In this document: positions 18,293 to 26,659 of the stretch, piece after piece
How the letters are laid out: every line of letters begins with the position of its first letter
How positions within the stretch are numbered: position 1 is the first letter of the stretch
Assembly: GCA_016218545.1 (NCBI GenBank)
Contig: JACRDQ010000044.1
Location: 1 to 64,000 of the forward strand
DNA length: 64,000 nucleotides
Source: Elusimicrobiota bacterium
GTDB taxonomy: Bacteria; Elusimicrobiota; Elusimicrobia; UBA1565; UBA9628
Direction of reading: 5' to 3'
The notes under the pieces: generated by a model
What the model was told of the DNA's origin: nothing
What the model saw: the letters and a program-made list of their open reading frames with translations, nothing else
Database searches by the model: none
Made by a program: the position numbers and the translations under genes

Positions 18293-19006
18293 CTAGTGCA
18301 AGCGCACCTCGAGCGTCATGCCGGGCTTGAGGACCCGGTCCGCGTTGGGGAAGGCGACCTTCACCCCGTAGACCAGGCGCGTGCGCTCCTGGCGGGTCTG
18401 CACGTTCTTCGGGGTGAACTCGGCCTCGTCCCTGATGTGCGCGATCCTGCCCGCGAAGGTCCTGCCCGGCAACTCGGGGAGCAGGGCCGAGACCTCCATC
18501 CCCAAGGAGAGCTTGGCTAAGAGGGGCTGGGGCACGTAGACCATGGCCCATACCTCGCCCAGGTCCGCCAGGGTCAGGAGCTTCGTGCCCGGGGACACGG
18601 ATTCCTCGACCTCGTGGTAGACCGCGAGCACGGTCGCGTCCATGGGCGCCTTGACCACGCACCAGTCCAGGCGCAGGCGCGCGTCGTCTCGCTTGTAGCG
18701 GAGGCGGTCATAGGACTCCTCGGTCATGGCGCCGTCGCGCAGCTTCTGGGCGCGGGTGAAGTCCCGGTCCGCGAGCTCGGCCGCGAGCTTGAAGTCCTCG
18801 CAGGAGAGCCTGACCAGGACCTCGCCCGCCTTGACGGGCCTGCCCTCCGCGGCCGGGAAGGCCGCGATGGTCGAAGACAGCCTCGCGGAGAGGTCCACCT
18901 CGGTGGCCTCGACCGTGCCGGCGTAGAGGAACTCGGGCCGCCGCAGGAGGAGCCAGGCTCCGAGCGCCGCGGCCAGGACCACGACTGGGATGATGATCTT
19001 CTTCAT
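18293..19006 (-). CDS. HlyD-family periplasmic adaptor
   Basis: A 237-residue membrane fusion protein: one N-terminal membrane anchor (about 3-21), a biotinyl-lipoyl-like half (G-x-V-x-A-T-E-V-D-L-S), a short helical hairpin (about 75-110), the second lipoyl half (VVKAPMDATVLAVY) and a beta-barrel domain. It is short for the family, similar in plan to YbhG. It should bridge the ABC permease in the inner membrane to the TolC-like channel encoded next to it. Confidence 0.92.
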   Translation of the reverse strand: MKKIIIPVVVLAAALGAWLLLRRPEFLYAGTVEATEVDLSARLSSTIAAFPAAEGRPVKAGEVLVRLSCEDFKLAAELADRDFTRAQKLRDGAMTEESYDRLRYKRDDARLRLDWCVVKAPMDATVLAVYHEVEESVSPGTKLLTLADLGEVWAMVYVPQPLLAKLSLGMEVSALLPELPGRTFAGRIAHIRDEAEFTPKNVQTRQERTRLVYGVKVAFPNADRVLKPGMTLEVRLH

Positions 19007-19010
19007 GGCG

Positions 19011-20369
19011 TCACTCCTTCTCGGACAGGCTCGCCAGGACCGCGAGCTGCATGAGGGTCTGGGCGTCGGTGCGGGCGGTCTGGACCAGGGCCTCGAGCTC
19101 CCGGAGGTTGGCGGATTGGACCTCGATGAAGGTGACCCGGCCGGCCTTGTAGGACTCGTAGGTGAGGCCTGCTGCTTCGCGGGCCTCGGCCGCGGCCTTG
19201 AGGCAGAGCTCCTTCTGGGCCTTGAGCCCGAGGAGCTGGTCTTGCGCCTTCCACCAGTCCCGGTCCAGGCTCCGGCGCGCGGCCTCGGCGCGCTCGTCTG
19301 CGGCCTTGGCGCGGCGTTCGTGGCTCTCGGCCTCGCGGCGGGTGCGGCCGAACTCGAAGAGGGGCATGCTGGCGCTCACCCCCACGGTGTTCTGGTGGAA
19401 ATCCTCGAGCACCGGGCCGTTGGGATAGTCGAGGCTGGTCCGGGCGGTGACGCCGAGCCTCGGCCAGAGGCTCGAGCGGACCCCGCCGGCTGCCAGGCGC
19501 TCCGAGCGCGCGGCATCGGCCAGGGCCGCGAGCTCGGGGTGGGCCTCATCGAGGACCGCGGCCCCGGCCGAGGAGAGCTCCTTGAGGGAGTCTTCGAGCG
19601 GGTCCAGGAGGACCGAGGCCGAGGCCGGCTCGATGTCCGCGGGCAATGGCTGGGGCATGCGGCCGTCCAGGGGCAGGGAGAGGTCCGCCTTGGGCTGGCC
19701 CCCGGTCAAAGCGTAGAGGTCGCGCAGGGCCGCGGCCAGGTCGGAGCGGGCCTGCCTGAACTGGCGCAGCCGCAGGAGCACCTCCTGGTGGGCCTGGAGG
19801 GAGTCGAGCCTGCTCGAGGCCCCTGCTTCGCGCCGCTTCTCCACGTCCGCATGCTGGGACTGAGCGAGCTTGAGGGAGTCGCCGAGCAGGCGCACCTGCT
19901 CGACCGCGAGCTGGGCCTGGAAGTACGCCTGCCGGGTGCGCAGGCGCGTCTGCCTGGCCGCGGACCGCGCCTCCTGGGAGAGGGAGCTCTCCGAGAGCGC
20001 GGCGGACTGCCACGCGCGCCGCCTGGCGCTGAAATCCCAGACGGTCCAGTCGAGCGTGGGGCCCAGGGAGTAATTGTGATGGTCTCCCAGGGCGCGGGAA
20101 GAGCCAGGCAAGACGGAGAGCTCGGGGACCTCGCTTGCGAAGCGGTAGGAGGACTCCACGCTCAGCCTGGGCCAGAGCGCTCCCCAGCGGCCGTCCGCGC
20201 GGCTGGCCGCGGCCGCGGCCTCGGCCAGGGCGGCCTTGAGCGAAGGGGCGTCGGCCAGGGCGGAGGAGACCGAAGAGGACAAGGACATCCTCACCTCCGG
20301 CGCGGCGGCTGCGGCCGAGGACGGCCCGCCCAATGCGAGGATGAGCGCGGGGATGATCGAGAGGTTCAT
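19011..20369 (-). CDS. TolC-family outer-membrane efflux channel
   Basis: A 452-residue protein with a signal peptide (to about residue 22) and two repeats of the outer-membrane efflux protein fold made of long Ala/Leu/Arg-rich helices. Each half ends in the typical pattern of helix plus short strand (LTYESYKAGRVTFIEV in the second). AAAGGAGG is 4 bases before the ATG at 20369, which overlaps the tetR stop as ATGA. It should form the exit duct for the efflux complex. Confidence 0.9.
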   Translation of the reverse strand: MNLSIIPALILALGGPSSAAAAAPEVRMSLSSSVSSALADAPSLKAALAEAAAAASRADGRWGALWPRLSVESSYRFASEVPELSVLPGSSRALGDHHNYSLGPTLDWTVWDFSARRRAWQSAALSESSLSQEARSAARQTRLRTRQAYFQAQLAVEQVRLLGDSLKLAQSQHADVEKRREAGASSRLDSLQAHQEVLLRLRQFRQARSDLAAALRDLYALTGGQPKADLSLPLDGRMPQPLPADIEPASASVLLDPLEDSLKELSSAGAAVLDEAHPELAALADAARSERLAAGGVRSSLWPRLGVTARTSLDYPNGPVLEDFHQNTVGVSASMPLFEFGRTRREAESHERRAKAADERAEAARRSLDRDWWKAQDQLLGLKAQKELCLKAAAEAREAAGLTYESYKAGRVTFIEVQSANLRELEALVQTARTDAQTLMQLAVLASLSEKE

Positions 20370-21004
20370 GGCGCCTCCTTTGAGAGGGCCGACAGGCCCC
20401 AGTCCACTCTGGCTGCGATGGCCGCGTCCGAGATGAGGGGCGGCTCGAGGAGCTTGGTGGCCAGGCCCAGGGGGTGGCGCGAGGCCGCGGCCTGGAACAG
20501 GCCCAAGGCCACGGCAGGCGCCGCGGTGGCAGCAGCCAGGAAGGCCAGGCAGTTGGGGAGAGGCGCCTTGGCCAGGCTGCCGTCGGCCTGGCATTCCCGG
20601 AAGAGCCCCAGGATGATGCGCAGGTGGCGTGGGAAATTGGAGCGGGCGAACCCCGCGACCTCGGCGTCCCCTGCCACCACGTCGTGGAGGAGCATCACGA
20701 GGAGCCGCCGGTTGTCCCGGGCGAAGCGCCCCAGGGCATTGAGGGCGCGCCTGAGGCGCTCGAGGGGGGGCGCGTCTCCCCCGGACTCGACGCTGAAGCC
20801 CTTGAAGAACTCCTCGTAGATGTCCTCGAGCACCTTGCGGGCGAAGGCGCGCTTGGTCTTGAAGTGGTAGTGGAACATGCCGGGGTTGACTCCGGCCGTC
20901 ACCGCCACGCGGCGCACGCTCAGGCCGGAGATCCCGGCCTCGGGCAGGAGCTTGCGGCCCGCGGCGAGGAGGAGCTGGTCCTGGTTGCGCGAAGGTCTGC
21001 TCAT
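20366..21004 (-). CDS. TetR-family repressor of the efflux operon
   Basis: A 212-residue regulator: N-terminal helix-turn-helix at about 25-50 (LSVRRVAVTAGVNPGMFHYHF) and an all-helical ligand domain of the CecR/YbiH size class. It is the first gene of the operon and its promoter overlaps a long inverted repeat (21021-21060), so autorepression relieved by an efflux substrate is likely. GGAGGA lies 3 bases before the ATG. Gene order tetR-tolC-hlyD-ATPase-ATPase-permease-permease parallels E. coli cecR-ybhGFSR, with a dedicated TolC added. Confidence 0.9.
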   Translation of the reverse strand: MSRPSRNQDQLLLAAGRKLLPEAGISGLSVRRVAVTAGVNPGMFHYHFKTKRAFARKVLEDIYEEFFKGFSVESGGDAPPLERLRRALNALGRFARDNRRLLVMLLHDVVAGDAEVAGFARSNFPRHLRIILGLFRECQADGSLAKAPLPNCLAFLAAATAAPAVALGLFQAAASRHPLGLATKLLEPPLISDAAIAARVDWGLSALSKEAP

Positions 21005-21020
21005 GGGTCCTCCGGACGAT

Positions 21021-21068
21021 ATTACTGGGCTACAGTGTAATTATACAATCGCCCAGTTAAAATGTCAA
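21021..21068 (-). promoter_or_regulatory. Efflux-operon promoter with TetR operator
   Basis: On the minus strand a consensus TTGACA (21068-21063), a 17-base spacer and consensus TATAAT (21045-21040). An inverted repeat with arms ATTACTGGGC (21021-21030) and GCCCAGTTAA (21051-21060; 9 of 10 bases match) straddles the -10 and spacer. Bound repressor there would block polymerase. The leader is about 30 bases with a good ribosome site. Confidence 0.85.
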
Positions 21069-21077
21069 GGACCAAGA

Positions 21078-21147
21078 ACGGTGCCTGGCATTGTATTGAT
21101 TGTATTCTTGCCCGCAAGAATACAATCAATACAATGCCAGGCACCGT
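21078..21147. repeat. 70-bp perfect palindrome (34-base arms, 2-base loop)
   Basis: Arms beginning ACGGTGCCTGGCATTGTATT are exact reverse complements separated by CC. The right end overlaps the first base of the stop codon of the gene ending at 21147, and the left end lies 10 bases from the tetR -35 box. As RNA it would form a very stable hairpin and could end the recG transcript. It resembles the mobile palindromes moved by REP-associated transposases, but no transposase is in the window. Two other long palindromes occur at 55155 and 58695. Confidence 0.9.
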
Positions 21148-22016
21148 CAATGGGTCAACAGACGGAAGCGCTTGTCCTTGCGCAGGTCCTCGAAGTCCGG
21201 GTCCAGGCGGGCGCGCTCGCGGTTCTCCCTCCTGTAGCGCAGGGCGGTGGCGAGCTCGTCGATGGCCTCCTGGCGGTAGCCGGACAGGGCGAGGTAGGCC
21301 GCGTGCTTGTAGCGGGTCTCGGCATCGCGCTGGGCGCCGGAAGCGGCCAAGCGGGAGGCTCGGAGCGCTCCGTCGAGGTCCCCGGACTCGAAGAGACGGT
21401 TGGCCAGGTCGAGGTAAGCCAGGGCGCGCTCGACCTTGGCACGCGGGTTGCGCAGCCGCACGAGCACGAACTGGAAGAAGTCGCGGTTCGCCGCCCCGGT
21501 CCAGCGGTAGAGGAGGAGCGCGCAGGTGCCCATGGGCGAGTAGTGGATCTGGTGCAGGCGGAAGTCCTTCTCCTGAGGCCAGCCCGAGGGGGAGTAGGCG
21601 CCCAGGGAGCGCGTGGTGAGCAGGACCTGGTCGACCCCGGGCCAGCCCGTGGGCTGTCCCGGGAGGGTCTCGGAGGAGCCTTTGAGCACGAACCCGCTCT
21701 TGCGGAGCTTCTCCTCGGCCTTGCGCGCCTTGTCAGCGTCCCAGACGCTCTTGCCGTCCGCGTGGATGAGCCATTTGACGACCGGCTCGCGCTTGGGCTC
21801 GACGAGGGAGATGGAGCCGATCTGCATGGAGATGGGCTCGGTGAAGATGGCGTTGCCCAGGGCCGGGTAGCCGTAGTACTCGACCGCCACGGAGCAGGCC
21901 TTGGCCCAGCCGAGGATCTCGAGGGTCTCGCGGTCTACCTGGGCCCGGGCCGGGAGGCCGGCCAGGAGGAGCGTCAGGAGCGCGGCGACGGTGGGGACGG
22001 GGTTCTGGATGGTCAT
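21147..22016 (-). CDS. Secreted protein with TPR-like C-terminus
   Basis: A 289-residue protein: signal peptide ending ARAQ (about 26), a middle region of unknown fold (about 30-185) with several Trp and Gly, and a helical C-terminus (about 195-280) resembling two or three tetratricopeptide units (AYLDLANRLFESGDLDGALR, then AAYLALSGYRQEAIDEL). The C-terminal DPDFEDLRKDKRFRLL is the typical TPR end found in many secreted proteins. The ATG at 22016 overlaps the recG stop, so the two are cotranscribed. Function unknown. Confidence 0.65.
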   Translation of the reverse strand: MTIQNPVPTVAALLTLLLAGLPARAQVDRETLEILGWAKACSVAVEYYGYPALGNAIFTEPISMQIGSISLVEPKREPVVKWLIHADGKSVWDADKARKAEEKLRKSGFVLKGSSETLPGQPTGWPGVDQVLLTTRSLGAYSPSGWPQEKDFRLHQIHYSPMGTCALLLYRWTGAANRDFFQFVLVRLRNPRAKVERALAYLDLANRLFESGDLDGALRASRLAASGAQRDAETRYKHAAYLALSGYRQEAIDELATALRYRRENRERARLDPDFEDLRKDKRFRLLTH

Positions 22017-24160
22017 GCGAGGTCGATGCAGCTCCATTGTCTCTGGTAGAGGCGGAGGATCCGCTCGCGGAGGGGGCCGTTCTCCGCCGCGAGCAGGCGC
22101 GGGTCGGTCTGCAGCAGTTCCTCGGCGTCCTGGCGGGCCTGGGCGAGCAGGTCCGCGTGGCGGTTGAGGTCCGCGATCTTCAGGGTGAGCTCCCCGTGCT
22201 GGGCCGTGCCCATGAACTCGCCCGGCCCGCGGATCTTGAGGTCCTCTTCGCCGATGCGGAAGCCGTCGTAGGTCGCGACCAGGGTCTCGAGCCTGCGGCG
22301 CGCCTCGTCGGTCTTGGGGTCGGCCACCAGGTAGCACACCGAGGCGAGCTTGCCGCGGCCGATGCGGCCCCGGAGTTGGTGGAGGCTCGCCATGCCGAAG
22401 CGGTCCGCGTTCTGGATGACCATGACCGTGGCGTTGGCCACGTCGATGCCCACCTCGATGACCGGGGTGGCCACGAGCACGTCGGAGCGGCCGGCCGCGA
22501 ACTCGGCCATGACCTTGGCCTTGGTCCTGCCGGGCATGGCGCCGTGGATGAGGGACACGCGCAGGCCCGCGAGCGCGCCCGCGGAGAGGCGCTCGAACTC
22601 GGCCTTGGCGGACTGCAGGTCGAGGTTGGCGGACTCCTCGATGATCGGGTAGACCACGTAGGCTTGGTGCCCCTTGGCGACCTCGGCTTTGAGCCCCTCC
22701 AGGGCTTGCGCCTCGGGGGCGAGGTAGGTCTGGGCCGTGGTCTTGTTGGGAGGCATCTCGTCGAGCGTGGAGACGTCGAGGTCGCCGTACAGGGCGAGGG
22801 CCAGGGTGCGCGGGATCGGGGTGGCGGTCATGACCAGCAGGTCGAGGAGGCCGCTCTTCTGGCGCAGGGTCGTGAGCTGGCGCACGCCGAAGCGGTGCTG
22901 CTCGTCGATGACCGCGACCTTGAGCTTGGGGAACTGGACGTCGCCCTCGAGCAGGGCGTGCGTGCCGACCACGATGTCCGCCTCGCCCCGGCGCACCGCC
23001 TCCACGGTCTTCTCGCGCTCCTTCTTGCTGAGCCTGGAGGTCAGCATGGCGCAGCGGACCGGCAGGCCCTTGAGGAACTGCGTCATGGTGGCCATGTGCT
23101 GGTCCGCGAGGATCTCGGTGGGCACCATGAGGGCGGCCTGGAAGCCGTTCTCCACCGCGAGCAGGAGGGCCGAGAGGGCCACCACGGTCTTGCCCGAGCC
23201 CACGTCGCCCTGCAGGAGGCGCGTCATGGGATAGGGGCGGCGCATGTCGTCGAAGATCTCGTTGATGACCCGCTTCTGGGCGCGGGTGAGCTCGAAGCCC
23301 AGGCCCTCGCGGAACGGGGTGAGGAGGGAGCGCTTGATCTCGTAGGAGAAGTTCTTGGCCAGGCCCCGGGTCTGCCTGCGTTTGAAGATCCAGGCGAACT
23401 CGAGGAGGAGGAGCTCCTCGTAGGCCAGCCGCGTCCGGGCCGCGTCGAGCTCCGCGAAGGACTTCGGGAAGTGGACCGCGGAGAGCGCCTGGCGCAGGCT
23501 CAGGAGCTTCCTTCTATGGATGAGGGCCGGGGGCAGGGGGTCAGGCGGGGCAGTGGCGGCGCCTGAGACGGCCTGGTGCGCGAGCTCGCGCATGAGGCGC
23601 TGGGTGATGCCCTCGGTCAGGCCGTACACGGGCACGATGCGGCCCACGTGGAGGTTCCGGCGCGGGTCGTTGAGGGGGTAGAACTCCTCGACCCGCACCT
23701 CGCGCACGCCGAGGAGGTCTCCCTCCGCCTTGCCCACGACCCATAGGTCCGCGCCGGTGACGATCTCGGCTTTGAGCGCGGCGAAGGCGTCGTAGCGGAA
23801 GCTCAGGTGCTTGAACCACACCAGCTCGACCTTGCGGTCTCCGGTGGCCATCTTGGCCTTGAAGATGCCCAGGCGGGGGTTGGCTCGAATGAGGCGGCTG
23901 GAGATGACCCTGCCTTGGAACACGACCGAGGTCTCCGGCACCTTGGAGAGGTCGGTGCCGGAGCTCCGGTCCTGCCAGTCGCGCGGGAAGTTGTAGAGCA
24001 TGTCCAGCGGCGTCTCGATGCCCAGGACTCCGAGCTGGCGCGCGCGCTTGGGACCGATGCCGTGGAAGACCTTGGCCAGGGCCGCGGCGGCAGCGGAAGA
24101 ATCTTCTCCTGATTGAGGAGAAGGCGTGCTTTTAGTATAATGCTCGGAAGGCACCATCAT
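22013..24160 (-). CDS. recG: ATP-dependent DNA helicase RecG
   Basis: About 715 residues, near the usual RecG size. The N-terminal wedge domain starts with a helix-hairpin-helix-like HGIGPKRARQLG. The helicase core has Walker A GDVGSGKT (318-325), the DEQH box (419-422), TATPIPRT, and a C-terminal QLRGRIGRG motif VI. It remodels stalled forks and Holliday junctions. The first ATG codons (24160, 24157) lack a ribosome site, and the 5' end overlaps the start and promoter of the divergent rpmB. A TTG at 24169 is also possible. Confidence 0.95.
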   Translation of the reverse strand: MMVPSEHYTKSTPSPQSGEDSSAAAAALAKVFHGIGPKRARQLGVLGIETPLDMLYNFPRDWQDRSSGTDLSKVPETSVVFQGRVISSRLIRANPRLGIFKAKMATGDRKVELVWFKHLSFRYDAFAALKAEIVTGADLWVVGKAEGDLLGVREVRVEEFYPLNDPRRNLHVGRIVPVYGLTEGITQRLMRELAHQAVSGAATAPPDPLPPALIHRRKLLSLRQALSAVHFPKSFAELDAARTRLAYEELLLLEFAWIFKRRQTRGLAKNFSYEIKRSLLTPFREGLGFELTRAQKRVINEIFDDMRRPYPMTRLLQGDVGSGKTVVALSALLLAVENGFQAALMVPTEILADQHMATMTQFLKGLPVRCAMLTSRLSKKEREKTVEAVRRGEADIVVGTHALLEGDVQFPKLKVAVIDEQHRFGVRQLTTLRQKSGLLDLLVMTATPIPRTLALALYGDLDVSTLDEMPPNKTTAQTYLAPEAQALEGLKAEVAKGHQAYVVYPIIEESANLDLQSAKAEFERLSAGALAGLRVSLIHGAMPGRTKAKVMAEFAAGRSDVLVATPVIEVGIDVANATVMVIQNADRFGMASLHQLRGRIGRGKLASVCYLVADPKTDEARRRLETLVATYDGFRIGEEDLKIRGPGEFMGTAQHGELTLKIADLNRHADLLAQARQDAEELLQTDPRLLAAENGPLRERILRLYQRQWSCIDLA
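24113..24141 (+). promoter_or_regulatory. Promoter of rpmB, inside the recG 5' end
   Basis: TTGAGG (24113-24118), a 17-base spacer and a perfect TATAAT (24136-24141); GGAAGG then precedes the ATG at 24159. An 8-base inverted repeat, CTTCTCCT/AGGAGAAG (24103-24123), covers the -35 and might be an operator or chance. The whole promoter lies within the predicted N-terminal codons of recG. Confidence 0.8.
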
Positions 24161-24353
24161 GGCATTCAAATGCGCAATATGCGGTAAGGGCCCGGTTTCG
24201 GGCTTCAGCTACAGCCACTCCCATCGCGCGACGAAGCGCATCTTCCGGCCCAACCTCCAGCGGCAGAAGTTCGTCCTGGACGGTCGGACCGTGACGGCTT
24301 ACGCCTGCTCCGGCTGCATCAAGTCGGGGCGCGTGGTCCGTCCCTCAAGATAA
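24159..24353 (+). CDS. rpmB: Ribosomal protein bL28
   Basis: A 64-residue bL28. It has the conserved VSG-x-S-x-SHSHRATKR segment, basic F-R-P-N-L-Q and a zinc-ribbon pair, CAIC near the N-terminus and CSGC near the C-terminus, so this is the zinc-binding (C+) form. It is a component of the large subunit. It heads a rightward unit with the next two genes, from the promoter at 24113-24141. Confidence 0.95.
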   Translation: MAFKCAICGKGPVSGFSYSHSHRATKRIFRPNLQRQKFVLDGRTVTAYACSGCIKSGRVVRPSR

Positions 24354-24361
24354 TACAGAAT

Positions 24362-26047
24362 GTGAGGAACCCTCTCAACGAGGGGAAGGCGCTCTGGCCT
24401 TGGGTCGCTGCTGTCCTGCTGTCGTGCGTTCCATTCCTTCTTCCGCTCTATAATCCAGACCTGTTCTGGCATCTTTCCGCGGGGCGGTGGATGGCCTCCC
24501 ACGGCAGCATCGTCCGCGAGGAGTTCCTTTCCTACACCCTGCAGGGGACTCCCTGGCAGGATTTCGAGTGGCTCTCCCAGGTCGTCTACTACGGCGTCCA
24601 CCGCATGGCGGGCTGGGCGGGGCTCTGGTCCCTCAAGGTCTCCCTCATGCTGGTCTCGGCCGGGGTGCTCGTCGCGACCCTCCGGCTCTACGGCGTCCCC
24701 GGCTCGTTCATCGCCGCGGGGGTCGTGGCCTGGTCGGCCGGGAACCTGCCGCGGGCCGACCTCAGGCCCGAGCAGTTCTCGGTCATCGCCTTCAGCCTCC
24801 TCTTCCTTTATTTAGAACGCCTGCGGCTCACGGGCGGCAGGCCGGGTCCCAAGGCCATGGCGGCGGTCTTCGCGGGCTTCAGCCTCTGGACGAACTTCCA
24901 CGCCGGAGCGGTGCTGGGATTCTTCCTCATCGCCTGCTACCTGCTCTCCGACGCGTGCGAGCGCCGCTGGTCCGAGGCCGTGGGCGTGGCCGGCCTGGCG
25001 TCGATCGGGTTCCTCGGCACCCTGGTCAACCCCGGAGGCATCGCTCCCTACTTCGTCACCCTGGAGCATTGGGGGAGCAAGACCGACCTGTCCAGGCACA
25101 TCCAGGAGTGGTCAGCCACGACCTTCGGGAACATGTTCCATCAGCCCTTCTGGCTGGTCCTCGCGGTCTTCCTCGTGGCCGTGGTCTTGAGGCTGTGGTC
25201 GGCCAAGAAGCGGGGAGCGGAGCGCGTGGGCGCCGGGCGCTTCCCCACGGGCCCGGTCCTGGCCGCGGCCGTGCTCGGCCTGGTCGCGGTGCGGCACGTG
25301 CGCTTCGGCGCGTTCTTCATCCCCCTGGCCGTCCCCCTGATCCTCCACCTCGCCGCCCGCTCCGGCCGGCTGGCCGGGCCTTGGGCCGGCCGTTCCGCGG
25401 CGGCCATGGCCGCGTGCTATGCCGTGTTCCTGGGCGCCGTCGTGGCCCGGCTCTCCTGGCCCGGTTTCTACGACGCCAGGCACGTGCCCGTGGCCGCGGC
25501 GGAGTTCGCGGCGGCGAACAGGCCCGTGTTCGAGGGCCTGCGCCTCTACAACCCCTGGGAGTGGGGCGGCTACCTCGGCTGGAGGCTCGGTCCCTGGCAC
25601 AAGGTCTTCGACGACGGGCGCTACATCTTCCACAGCCACCTGCCTGAGATCGGCGAGGCTGTGAAGTCCGTGGAGAAGACCCGGATCTACGTGGACAAGC
25701 AGGGCTTCGACGGGCTCTTCCTGCGCAACATCAAGTCGCAGTTCGCGACCCGCAAGGCTTACCGGGACGGCTCGACCAAGAACTTCATGCGCCCCTGGTA
25801 TCTTTTCTCCTTTCCCAAGGAGCGCTGGGCCCTGGTCTATTGGGACGAACAGGCCATGATCTTCCTCGACCGCCGCAAGGCGCCGGCCTCATGGCTGGCG
25901 AGCCGCGAATACAAGTGGGTCAGGCCCCACGACGACGAGGCTTTTGCCGAGGCCTTGGAGCGCAAGGAGATCCCTGCCAAGCGCGTGGCAGCCGAAGCCC
26001 GGCGGCACGAGGATGAGGTCCGCCTCATGGGCGCTGCCAAGCCGTGA
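24362..26047 (+). CDS. Polytopic membrane protein of unknown function, GT-C-like
   Basis: A 561-residue protein with roughly ten membrane helices. The first periplasmic loop carries PDLFWHLSAGRWMASHGSI and later TPWQDFEWLSQVVYY, a pattern shared by large families of bacterial membrane proteins related to lipid-linked sugar transferases. The last 170 residues are soluble. GTG start at 24362, 8 bases after rpmB. A sugar-transfer role is plausible from the fold type only. Confidence 0.55.
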   Translation: MRNPLNEGKALWPWVAAVLLSCVPFLLPLYNPDLFWHLSAGRWMASHGSIVREEFLSYTLQGTPWQDFEWLSQVVYYGVHRMAGWAGLWSLKVSLMLVSAGVLVATLRLYGVPGSFIAAGVVAWSAGNLPRADLRPEQFSVIAFSLLFLYLERLRLTGGRPGPKAMAAVFAGFSLWTNFHAGAVLGFFLIACYLLSDACERRWSEAVGVAGLASIGFLGTLVNPGGIAPYFVTLEHWGSKTDLSRHIQEWSATTFGNMFHQPFWLVLAVFLVAVVLRLWSAKKRGAERVGAGRFPTGPVLAAAVLGLVAVRHVRFGAFFIPLAVPLILHLAARSGRLAGPWAGRSAAAMAACYAVFLGAVVARLSWPGFYDARHVPVAAAEFAAANRPVFEGLRLYNPWEWGGYLGWRLGPWHKVFDDGRYIFHSHLPEIGEAVKSVEKTRIYVDKQGFDGLFLRNIKSQFATRKAYRDGSTKNFMRPWYLFSFPKERWALVYWDEQAMIFLDRRKAPASWLASREYKWVRPHDDEAFAEALERKEIPAKRVAAEARRHEDEVRLMGAAKP

Positions 26048-26436
26048 GGATCTACCTCGTAGACGGCTCCAATGCCGTCCGGCGGCAGGACTATGACCCC
26101 AGGTTCCCCGCCGTGGAGGAGGACCGGACCCTGCGCTGGCTCGACCGGCTCGACCGCCTGGCCGAGGCGGCCGGAGGGAGCTTCTCGGTCGAGGTCTTCT
26201 TCGACGGACCTGCCAGGAGCGTGGGCGGGCCCTATGCCGCCATCCGCGTGCGCTTCGCCCCGGGCGTGCAGGCCGACGACATGATCCTCGGCGTGGTGCG
26301 GCTCCAGGGCTTCTCCGGCAAGGGCGCGGTCGTGGTCACGGAGGACGGCGGCCTGGCCGACGACGCCCGGGCGGAAGGGGCCAAGGTCCTGCGGTTCTCC
26401 GAGTTCGAGTCCAGGCTCAGGGCCAAGAAAGCGTAG
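26044..26436 (+). CDS. YacP-like NYN-domain protein
   Basis: A 130-residue single NYN/PIN-type domain: VDGSN (D7, N10) at the N-terminus, FFDGPA in the middle, ADDMIL and VVTEDGGLADDA towards the end supply the acidic cluster. Related YacP/Rae1 proteins are ribosome-associated endoribonucleases. The GTG start overlaps the previous stop as GTGA, so it is cotranscribed with the membrane protein and rpmB, which fits a ribosome-linked role. Confidence 0.75.
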   Translation: MRIYLVDGSNAVRRQDYDPRFPAVEEDRTLRWLDRLDRLAEAAGGSFSVEVFFDGPARSVGGPYAAIRVRFAPGVQADDMILGVVRLQGFSGKGAVVVTEDGGLADDARAEGAKVLRFSEFESRLRAKKA

Positions 26437-26441
26437 CTTCC

Positions 26442-26471
26442 TTGCTTCCGAGGGCCGGGCTCGTGTAGAAT
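26442..26471 (+). promoter_or_regulatory. Promoter of the 56-residue Cys-rich protein
   Basis: TTGCTT (26442-26447), an 18-base spacer ending TG, and TAGAAT (26466-26471). The ATG follows 7 bases later, so the mRNA should be leaderless. Confidence 0.6.
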
Positions 26472-26478
26472 CCAGGGT

Positions 26479-26649
26479 ATGAGAACCGTGTGCGTCCTGC
26501 TGGGTTATCTGACAGGGAAATGGAAGGTGCGGTGCGACGAGTGCTCCCACCTGGAGTCCGGCAACAAGTGCTACGGACACCAGATGCCGGAGGATGTGGT
26601 CCACAAGACCATCGCGTGCGGATTCTGGAGCAGCAAGCCGGCCCGCTGA
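26479..26649 (+). CDS. 56-residue Cys-rich protein, possible zinc finger
   Basis: A small ORF with a plausible promoter directly in front. C19-D-E-C22, then H24, C31-x2-H34 and C47 give a potential zinc site of CxxC...CxxH type. The sequence is balanced in composition and does not look like random high-GC translation. It ends 10 bases before the convergent HAD-protease gene. I do not recognise the family. Confidence 0.6.
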   Translation: MRTVCVLLGYLTGKWKVRCDECSHLESGNKCYGHQMPEDVVHKTIACGFWSSKPAR

Positions 26650-26659
26650 AGGGGCTGGG

